From NCBI GenBank assembly GCA_943846755.1, contig OX044365.1, positions 1,364,001 to 1,428,000 on the forward strand: a stretch of 64,000 bases of DNA, read 5' to 3'. Shown here in pieces: positions 43,305 to 50,620 of the stretch (its first letter is position 1; each line of letters opens with the position of its first letter). The position numbers were made by a program, and so were the translations under genes. Under the pieces are notes generated by a model that was not told the DNA's origin, searched no databases, and was given only the letters and a program-made list of their open reading frames with translations. The DNA is from UBA8752 sp002336475. GTDB taxonomy: Bacteria > Bacteroidota > Bacteroidia > Flavobacteriales_D > Sanyastnellaceae.

Positions 43305-46300
43305 ATGAGATTTTTCTCTGTACTCCTTGCCTTGACCTTGGGCAGTTCGTCTGTCGTGGGTCAAATTAAGACCCCAGAAGCACCTGCTCAACGACAGTGT
43401 GCAGCCCACGAAAAGCACGTCCAAATGATGGGCTTAGACGGTGTTTACGCCAAGCGACAAGCCGATTTAGAGCGTCATACTGCTCAGTTTGTGCAATCCC
43501 GTGAGGAAGCGCGCGCCAATGGTGCTCAGATGCAACCTGTGGTGGTGACCATCCCGGTGGTCTTCCATGTGGTGTATGCCAACGGCACTGAGAACATCTC
43601 AGATGACCAACTATTTGAACAGCTTCAGGTTCTCAATGATGACTTCCGCAGACTCAATGCGGATCAGGACAACATTTGGCCACAGGCGGCGGATACCGAA
43701 ATCGAATTCTGTCTGGCGACCCGCGACCCCAATGGCGCGCCATCATCGGGCATTCTCCGCGTCCCGACCACCTCGGGAGCTTTCGGTTCCAGCGATGCGG
43801 TCAAGTTCACCAGCCAGGGCGGATCTGACGCCTGGCCTGCGGATGAATACATGAATTTCTGGGTGTGTAACCTCGGGGGTGGACTCCTCGGTTACGCTCA
43901 ATTCCCAGGAGGAAATGCAGCCACTGACGGCATCGTATGCGGCTATCAATTCGTAGGGATTGACGGCCCCGGAGCCGGAGCTTACAACCTAGGTCGCACA
44001 GCCACCCACGAGGTGGGCCACTGGTTAAACCTGCGTCACATCTGGGGAGACGGTCCTTGTGGGGCAGACGATTTCGTCGCAGATACCCCTGAATCAGATG
44101 GCGCCAATTACGGGTGCAACTTGGGAAGTGTCAGCTGTAGCTCTGAGGACATGGTCCAGAATTACATGGACTACTCCGATGACGGCTGCATGAATGTTTT
44201 CTCCCAAGGACAGGGCGACCGCATGCAAGCCCTCTTTACACCGGGCGGCACCCGAGCGGGGATTTTGACCTCGAATGGCTGTCTCCCAGCGGTTCCAGAT
44301 TTTGACCTGGATGCCTCCATTCTCAGCGTCAATGAGCCCAACGGTTTCTCCTGCAGTACAGAGGTAACACCTTCTCTTACCCTGTTCAACAATGGTGCGA
44401 ACGTGCTCACTTCAGCCACCATTACTTATGACATCGATGGCGGCACTTCTTCCACTTTCGCATGGACAGGCTCCTTGGACTTTGGACAAACAGACGACAT
44501 CATTCTCCCTGTCCAAACGCCAGGAGATGGAGCCCATGTGTTCAATGTCACCGTCTCTAGCCCCAATGGAGGAGTGGACGAAAACACATCGAATGACAGT
44601 GGTACCAGCAACTTCTCGCTGGATTCCCAAGGCATCGATGTCACCATGACGCTCACCTTGGACAATTACCCAGGCGAGACCACGTGGACCGTGGATGACG
44701 CCAATGGCAACACCGTCCTTTCAGGCGGCGCTTATGCTGGATCTGGAGTGGTGGTCGAGACCGGCTGCATCGCAGAGGGCTGCTACACCCTGACTGTATT
44801 TGACAGCTTCGGCGATGGGATGTGTTGCGCCTATGGCAATGGCGGATATGAATTCTCCATTGGAGGTGTAGTCTTGGCTTCAGGTGGTGCATTTGGCGCG
44901 AGCGAATCCTCGGAAGTGTGTGTCGGAGATATCGTTTTGGGTTGCACCGATGCTACAGCTTGCAACTACAACTCAGAGGCCATCGCAGATGACGGAACCT
45001 GCGACTATTCATGCTTGGGCTGCACAGACAGCACATTCTGTAACTACAACCCGGACGCCACTGTCGATGACGGCAGCTGCGCAGATGTAGACGTTTGTGG
45101 TGTGTGCGCCGGAGACGGTTCGAGCTGCGCAGGATGCACAGACTCCACGGCCTGCAACTACGACCCTTCGGCTACGTTGGATGACGGCACTTGCTATTTC
45201 GCTCCGATTGGGGGCGTCTGTGACTGCTTTACTGAACTGAATATTACGGAGTCCCTGTCTGGCGGAATCCCGGGTACCGCGGTCACATTCGATGGAACTG
45301 GAGAGGTGGCCGGACTGGATATCGTTTTGGATTACACCTCAAGCACAGGCAGTTGGCCTGCAGACCTGTTGGTGGTACTCACATCACCATCGGGAGAGTG
45401 CATTGAATTTGGCGGGTTTACGGCAAGCGTAACCGCTGGGTGTAACGACCTCGGCAATTACACTCTGTGGCCAGGCGATTGGGCTGTCGATGCTTCAGGC
45501 ATTTATTCAGCTTCTGTTGACTTGAGCGCTGCTGGCTTCTCTGGAGACGGAACTTGGAGCGTCCAATTGATCAACGGTTACGCTTCGGCCGGAAGCGTGA
45601 CTTATGTAGCGGACATCACCATACAGGACGTGTGCGTGGGCGGCGTGATCGACGGATGTACAGACCCTGCTTCATGCAATTACAACGCCGACGCCACTGA
45701 AGACGATGGCTCATGTGCCGACTTTGACCTCTGTGGTGTCTGCGCTGGCGACAACAGCACCTGTGGAGGCTGTACCGACAGCACGGCATGCAACTTTGAC
45801 CCTGCTGCTGTCATTGACGATGGCTCATGTGCCGACTTTGACCTCTGTGGTGTCTGCGCTGGCGACAACAGTTCTTGTGGGGGATGCACTGACAGCACAG
45901 CCTGTAACTACGACCCCGCAGCGGTTGTCGACGACGGTTCTTGTCTTGCCGACGGACTGCCCTTTGTCTTGACCATTGTGCTGGACAATTACCCCGCTGA
46001 AACCACCTGGACATTGACCGATTCTTCAGGTACAAGCATCGCATCTGGTGGCCCCTATGCAGACGTTGGTGCGACAGTGGTAGAGAACTTCTGTGCTGGA
46101 GATGGCTGCTACACCTTCACCATGCTGGACAGCTTCGGCGATGGACTTTGCTGCACATACGGCGAAGGGTCATATGAGCTTACAGCCGACGGTGCTGTGG
46201 TCGCTTCAGGCGGATCCTTCGGCGCTGCAGACGCCACCACTTTCTGTGTTGGCGGTGACTTTGGATGTACAGATGCTGCGGCCTGCAACTACGACCCCGC

Positions 46301-47777
46301 CGCCATCTTTGACAGTGGCACCTGCGATTTCAGCTGCTATGGCTGTACGGACCCTGCCAGCTGTAATTACGATGCCGATGCCACCATTGACGATGGCAGT
46401 TGCGTAGGCGATGGTGTTGCCATCGTTGTGAGCATCACAACGGACATCTATCCCGAAGAGATTACTTGGAGCTTGATTGACGACGCAAGCAATGTGGTGG
46501 CTTCTGGCGGTCCTTACTCGAATGCATCTGCCACAATTGAAGAGCTTGTTTGTGCCGGTGAAGGTTGCTACACCTTCACGATTTCTGACAGCTTCGGTGA
46601 CGGCATCTATGCCCCAGGTGGTTACACGTTGACGGTAGACGACGTGCTCGTCGCTGCTGGAAACGACTATGGTGATGGTGAATCCATCTCCTTCTGCACG
46701 GACAACCTCAACTTTGGATGCACCGACCCCACAGCGTGCAACTACGACCCCGAGGCGGGCATTGACAACGGAACCTGCGACTTCAGTTGCTCGGGATGTA
46801 CCCTTCCGTCAGCTTGTAACTACGATCCGGAGGCCACCATCGACGACGGGTCTTGCCTCTTCGATGACAGTTGTGGCGTTTGTGGTGGAGACAACAGCAC
46901 CTGTGGTGGCTGCACCGACCCTGAGGCTTGCAACTACAACCCCACCGCCACCGAGGACGACGGTTCTTGCACCTACCCTCCTGCCGACAACTTGAACTGT
47001 GATGGAACCTGCATCAACGACCAAGACAACGACGGGATATGCGATGAAGATGAGCTCGCCCAAAGCAGCTTTGTGCAACTCGGCTATGACGTCGTGGGAC
47101 AAAACACCGTCAACGGCATGACCACCTACCGGGTTTGGGCTGAGTTTGCAGACCCTACCGAGCAGTTGGTGGCCGTCTATGGTTTCGACTCCGTACCCCT
47201 CTCGATCAACACCACGACAACGTTCTATCAGAACCCATTGGGTGGCGCGCTGGGTGTAGACTACAACCCCCTCTTATTGCCGGTAGACTCGCTGCTCGCA
47301 TTTGACAGTTGGGTCACTGTAGGTGGAGAAGACAACACGGCAGACGTCAGCTCCATTGGCCTTGACTTTGCAGCATTTGAAGGTTCAGGTGGCGCTCTGA
47401 TTGCCGACAACGTGAATGGAGGCTCTGTCTTCATCTATCCCGACCTAGAGCCTACAGCATTCCCTGATGCGGACGGCCGCGTGTTGATTGCCCAACTCAC
47501 AACAGATGGAGAAGTCAACCTTACGGTCAACCTCCAGACCCGGACATCCGATGGCGAAAACCCACAAATCCTGCAGGAAAGCCTCTCCTTCCAAGAGGTT
47601 TATGAGTGCTTTGGAGACTTCAACAGTGATGGCCTGATCGGCATTGCAGACCTTCTGATTCTGCTCGGTGACTTCGGTTGCATCACAGGATGTGGTTATG
47701 ACATGAATGGCGATGGTGGCGTCACCACTTCCGACATGTTGGTCATGCTCGCCATCTTCGGAACGAGCTGCGAATGA
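43305..47777 (+). CDS. Secreted M43-type metalloprotease with 11 GCTD repeats and dockerin-like C-terminus
   Basis: 1490-residue protein, with a signal peptide ending about residue 19. A pappalysin-type protease domain (about 80-320) has the zinc site HEVGHWLNLRH (His235, Glu236, His239, His245) and a Met-turn in QNYMDYSDDG; Asn replaces the usual Gly of HExxHxxGxxH. Then follow a CARDB-like segment, three copies of a roughly 100-residue module (DNYPxETTW ... DSFGDG), one proprotein-convertase P-like domain, and 11 GCTDxxACNYDPxATxDDGSC repeats between about residues 545 and 1225. The last 60 residues hold two calcium loops, DFNSDGLIGIADLLILL and DMNGDGGVTTSDMLVML. It overlaps the next protease gene by 4 nt. 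Confidence 0.88.
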   Translation: MRFFSVLLALTLGSSSVVGQIKTPEAPAQRQCAAHEKHVQMMGLDGVYAKRQADLERHTAQFVQSREEARANGAQMQPVVVTIPVVFHVVYANGTENISDDQLFEQLQVLNDDFRRLNADQDNIWPQAADTEIEFCLATRDPNGAPSSGILRVPTTSGAFGSSDAVKFTSQGGSDAWPADEYMNFWVCNLGGGLLGYAQFPGGNAATDGIVCGYQFVGIDGPGAGAYNLGRTATHEVGHWLNLRHIWGDGPCGADDFVADTPESDGANYGCNLGSVSCSSEDMVQNYMDYSDDGCMNVFSQGQGDRMQALFTPGGTRAGILTSNGCLPAVPDFDLDASILSVNEPNGFSCSTEVTPSLTLFNNGANVLTSATITYDIDGGTSSTFAWTGSLDFGQTDDIILPVQTPGDGAHVFNVTVSSPNGGVDENTSNDSGTSNFSLDSQGIDVTMTLTLDNYPGETTWTVDDANGNTVLSGGAYAGSGVVVETGCIAEGCYTLTVFDSFGDGMCCAYGNGGYEFSIGGVVLASGGAFGASESSEVCVGDIVLGCTDATACNYNSEAIADDGTCDYSCLGCTDSTFCNYNPDATVDDGSCADVDVCGVCAGDGSSCAGCTDSTACNYDPSATLDDGTCYFAPIGGVCDCFTELNITESLSGGIPGTAVTFDGTGEVAGLDIVLDYTSSTGSWPADLLVVLTSPSGECIEFGGFTASVTAGCNDLGNYTLWPGDWAVDASGIYSASVDLSAAGFSGDGTWSVQLINGYASAGSVTYVADITIQDVCVGGVIDGCTDPASCNYNADATEDDGSCADFDLCGVCAGDNSTCGGCTDSTACNFDPAAVIDDGSCADFDLCGVCAGDNSSCGGCTDSTACNYDPAAVVDDGSCLADGLPFVLTIVLDNYPAETTWTLTDSSGTSIASGGPYADVGATVVENFCAGDGCYTFTMLDSFGDGLCCTYGEGSYELTADGAVVASGGSFGAADATTFCVGGDFGCTDAAACNYDPAAIFDSGTCDFSCYGCTDPASCNYDADATIDDGSCVGDGVAIVVSITTDIYPEEITWSLIDDASNVVASGGPYSNASATIEELVCAGEGCYTFTISDSFGDGIYAPGGYTLTVDDVLVAAGNDYGDGESISFCTDNLNFGCTDPTACNYDPEAGIDNGTCDFSCSGCTLPSACNYDPEATIDDGSCLFDDSCGVCGGDNSTCGGCTDPEACNYNPTATEDDGSCTYPPADNLNCDGTCINDQDNDGICDEDELAQSSFVQLGYDVVGQNTVNGMTTYRVWAEFADPTEQLVAVYGFDSVPLSINTTTTFYQNPLGGALGVDYNPLLLPVDSLLAFDSWVTVGGEDNTADVSSIGLDFAAFEGSGGALIADNVNGGSVFIYPDLEPTAFPDADGRVLIAQLTTDGEVNLTVNLQTRTSDGENPQILQESLSFQEVYECFGDFNSDGLIGIADLLILLGDFGCITGCGYDMNGDGGVTTSDMLVMLAIFGTSCE
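45702..45871 (+). repeat. 114-nt tandem duplication inside the M43 protease gene
   Basis: The 56-nt segments 45702-45757 and 45816-45871 are identical (they begin GACGATGGCTCATGTGCCGA) and are spaced 114 nt, exactly one 38-codon GCTD module. The neighbouring modules differ more at DNA level, so this is a recent duplication or gene conversion within the repeat array. Confidence 0.8.
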
Positions 47778-49945
47778 CGTACCGCTTTTTCTTTTTCATC
47801 GCCCTTGCGATCCTGAGTGGAACCTTGTCCGCTCAGGTTTCGCAAGGCGGAGCACCTTGGAAGTGGGGACAGCCTGATTTTCAAGCCGATTATCCGGAAC
47901 TGACCACAGCCGAACTGGACTTGGAAGTCTTGTCAGCAGAGGACGCAGTGACCGATCAATTCAAAGAAGCGCCTTGGCGGTTTGGAGTGGAAAGGGAAGT
48001 CGACTTGGGTCTGGAAGATGCCGGCGTGTGGACTTTGGAAAAAGACCGCTGGATTTGGCGGCTCGGAATCCATTGCCCAGGTGCAACCGGAATCGGCCTG
48101 CACCTCAGCAGTTTCGACTTGCCTGTTGGAGCGGTGCTGTATGTCTGGGATGGAAACCGAACCCGCTTTCTGGGCGGCTTTACAGCAGCCAACGAGAAGG
48201 AATGGGGGGCCTTGCCGCTCGGGCTACTCGACGCGGACCACGTGGTGTTGGAATACCAAGAGCCACTGTCGGTCCATGGACAGGGGAACCTGCGGGTTTC
48301 CCAGGTTGTGCATGGCTACCGCAACTTGCTGTCCCATCCGGACAATCCTGACCAGGAGTCCAGCATGGGCCCCTTTGGTTCGTCCGGAGCCTGCAACATC
48401 AACGTCAATTGCCCGTCGGGTTCTGACTGGCAGGTGGCCAAGAGGTCTGTGGCCCTGATCACCAATGGTGGCTTCGCCGTCTGCACAGGAGCTTTGGTCA
48501 ACAACACCGCAGAAAATGGAACGCCCTATTTTCTGACCGCCAACCATTGTCTGGGCAACCCCAACACCTGGGTGTACTATTTCAACCACGAGAGCAGCAG
48601 CTGTTCGGGGTCGACGGGACCGACCAACCAAAGCGTCTCCGGCGGTACCCTGCTCGTGAACAGTGGCAGCAGCGATGTGGCCTTGATCCAACTGAGCTCA
48701 ACACCACCGAGCAGCTACAACGTAGAGTATGCGGGATGGGACGCAAGTGGCGCCTCACCTTCGTCTGCAGTAGGCATCCACCACCCCAGTGGCGATGTCA
48801 AGAAGATCTGTTTTGAGAACAATTCGCCCTACACCTCCACCGCAGCAGGCGCACAGGTGTGGTGGATCGATCAATGGGAGTCCGGGGTGACAGAGCCAGG
48901 GTCGTCGGGTTCGCCATTGTTTGACCAGAATCAACGCATCATCGGTCAGCTTTATGGAGGCGCTGCAGCCTGCAGTGGATCCAACAACAACGGCGCCTAT
49001 GACTACTACGGGCGCATGAACGTCAGCTGGGGATTGGGCGTGTCTGGCTATTTGGACCCGTTGAATACCGGGCAGCTCACCATGGACAGTTACCCCACGA
49101 ATTCAAACGCCAACACAGGCTGCACCTTGCCCTCTGCTTGCAACTACGACCCCGAAGCCATAGAAGACGATGGCTCCTGCCTCATCAATGACGCATGCGG
49201 TGTTTGCGGCGGAAACGGCACCAGTTGCACGGGATGCACAGACGATGAAGCTTGCAATTACGATGGTGACGCGACCATTGACGATGACAGCTGCTTCTAC
49301 CCACCAGCAGGCGAACCTTGCGACTGCGATGCAGAGGGGAACCTCGATGCCACTTTGACTGGAAACGCTGCCTCTGCGATTTACAGTTTTGATGCTGCAG
49401 GTGTACCTGAAGCCTTGGACATTTCCTTGACTTGGACCAACACCGGCGGAGGCACCAACTGGCCCGCTGACTTGGCCGTGGCCATCACGGCACCCAACGG
49501 AAGCTGCGCCGCCATTGGAGGGTACAACTCCTCTCCTGCGGGATGCAACAGCTTGGGCAATTACGCGCTGTGGCCTGCCGACTGGCAGAGTTCTACCGAG
49601 GGCACCTACACAGCGACTGTGGACCTGTCAGGCAATGGACTCTCTGGAATCGGCTCATGGCAGGTTTACCTTTTCAATGGGTATGGCGAATCCTCAGGCG
49701 CCCAATTCAATGCCTCTTGGACCATCTCAGGCCTCTGCAACGCTGACGGTGGCGGAGATCCCGGCCCCAGCGATTGCCCACCGGACCTCGATGGCGACGG
49801 AACGGTCACCGTGTCAGACGCCCTCATTTTGCTCGGTGATTTCGGCTGCCTTTCAAATTGCAGCGCAGACCTCAACGGCGATGGGCAAGTCACCACCTCC
49901 GACATGCTGCTCTTCCTGGGCGCCTTCGGGGAAGTGTGCGACTAA
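47774..49945 (+). CDS. Secreted S1-type serine endopeptidase (lysyl-endopeptidase-like) with GCTD repeats and dockerin-like C-terminus
   Basis: 723 residues. After the signal peptide (FFFIALAILSGTLSAQ) comes a propeptide-like region of about 180 residues and then a trypsin-fold domain (about 200-430) with triad His258 (LTANHC), Asp301 (SSDVALIQL) and Ser378 (PGSSGSP). Paired cysteines (SGACNINVNC) resemble bacterial lysyl endopeptidases. Two GCTD-type repeats, one P-like domain (about 515-650) and a C-terminal pair of calcium loops (DLDGDGTVTVSDALILL, DLNGDGQVTTSDMLLFL) follow, the same module set as in the upstream M43 protease, whose stop codon it overlaps (ATGA). Confidence 0.88.
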   Translation: MTYRFFFFIALAILSGTLSAQVSQGGAPWKWGQPDFQADYPELTTAELDLEVLSAEDAVTDQFKEAPWRFGVEREVDLGLEDAGVWTLEKDRWIWRLGIHCPGATGIGLHLSSFDLPVGAVLYVWDGNRTRFLGGFTAANEKEWGALPLGLLDADHVVLEYQEPLSVHGQGNLRVSQVVHGYRNLLSHPDNPDQESSMGPFGSSGACNINVNCPSGSDWQVAKRSVALITNGGFAVCTGALVNNTAENGTPYFLTANHCLGNPNTWVYYFNHESSSCSGSTGPTNQSVSGGTLLVNSGSSDVALIQLSSTPPSSYNVEYAGWDASGASPSSAVGIHHPSGDVKKICFENNSPYTSTAAGAQVWWIDQWESGVTEPGSSGSPLFDQNQRIIGQLYGGAAACSGSNNNGAYDYYGRMNVSWGLGVSGYLDPLNTGQLTMDSYPTNSNANTGCTLPSACNYDPEAIEDDGSCLINDACGVCGGNGTSCTGCTDDEACNYDGDATIDDDSCFYPPAGEPCDCDAEGNLDATLTGNAASAIYSFDAAGVPEALDISLTWTNTGGGTNWPADLAVAITAPNGSCAAIGGYNSSPAGCNSLGNYALWPADWQSSTEGTYTATVDLSGNGLSGIGSWQVYLFNGYGESSGAQFNASWTISGLCNADGGGDPGPSDCPPDLDGDGTVTVSDALILLGDFGCLSNCSADLNGDGQVTTSDMLLFLGAFGEVCD

Positions 49946-49966
49946 GGCCTCACCCCAATCAACACC

Positions 49967-49993
49967 AAAAAGCCCCGCAATGCGGGGCTTTTT
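49967..49993 (+). terminator. Rho-independent terminator after the two secreted proteases
   Basis: Stem AAAAAGCCCCGC / GCGGGGCTTTTT with a 3-nt loop, 21 nt after the serine protease stop and ending in a T run. It closes the M43-S1 protease operon. Confidence 0.88.
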
Positions 49994-50003
49994 GTTTGTA
50001 CCC

Positions 50004-50159
50004 CTCACGGGCCACTTCTCGAACTCCTTCTTCGAGAACGTCGATGAACTCTTGGCTCTCCGCGATTCCCTGCAGGAAGAGGGATTGATGGCCAACCTGC
50101 TCGCCCTGCCCACCACCACTGGGAAAGGCCCCTCTACCCCCATCCCTTACCGTCCTTAA
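50004..50159 (+). pseudogene. Open-frame relic upstream of the frameshifted small gene
   Basis: About 52 codons in one frame directly after the terminator read as plausible protein (SNSFFENVDELLALRDSLQE, then GLMANLLALPTTTGKG) and stop at 50159, but there is no start codon of its own. It could be the 3' end of a decayed gene belonging with the next one. Weak evidence; it may simply be chance. Confidence 0.25.
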
Positions 50160-50180
50160 ACCACAGTAGTTAGGAGTAGT

Positions 50181-50430
50181 ATGGCCAACACCACAGGCAA
50201 GAAGTTCGGGGGAAGACAGAAGGGCACCCCCAACAGGCTCACAAGGGAGTTGAGGGCGGTCTTGAAGGACCTCATCCACGAGGAGCTGGAAACCTTGCAA
50301 GAGAGAATGGATCATCTCGACCCCAAGGAACGCCTTGGAGGTCTTGGTCAAACTTCTCCCGTATGTCCTCCCCAAGGTCTCCCCGGCATCCCATACCACC
50401 GACGAGCCCTTCGAGTTCGGTTCGATTTAA
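50181..50430 (+). pseudogene. Small DNA-binding-like gene broken by a +1 frameshift
   Basis: The start MANTTGKKFGGRQKGTPNRL is a common opening of small Bacteroidota proteins near phage-like or mobile regions. After DPKERL (about 50336) the frame changes; one extra G in CCTTGGAGG accounts for it. Removing it gives EVLVKLLPYVLPKVSPASHT ... FEFGSI and a stop at 50430, a natural C-terminus for this family (82 residues). As it stands, the protein reads through out of frame to 50498. Either a real inactivating mutation or a sequencing error. Confidence 0.65.
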
Positions 50431-50522
50431 ATCCTATAGCACACAGTTACCGCGACGGCTGCAAAAGGGCTTCTGACTTGCTTGATCTAAGGTTGTAAAT
50501 TGCAGGGAACCAAACCAATCTC

Positions 50523-50588
50523 ATGAGGAATCTGCTCGCCCTCTTGTTACTGGCGCCGTCCGCCCTGTTGGCCCAAGTCCCGAACTAG
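50523..50588 (+). other. Severed signal-peptide segment of the LamG/FISUMP gene
   Basis: An ATG at 50523 encodes a typical signal peptide (MRNLLALLLLAPSALLAQVP) that hits TAG at 50586-50588. The downstream frame, shifted by one base, continues with LVPTNGLVAWYPMNGNALDE, the usual start of LamG proteins in this phylum (QVPNxVPTNGLVxWYPxNGNAxDE). One missing base near 50585 explains the break. Confidence 0.7.
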
Positions 50589-50620
50589 TCCCAACCAATG
50601 GGCTCGTCGCCTGGTACCCC

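Noticed and set aside
44940..47000. Regularly spaced repeats that could suggest a CRISPR array
   Set aside because: They lie in one long open frame and encode GCTDxxACNYD protein modules; the DNA copies are diverged and there are no unique spacers or cas genes.
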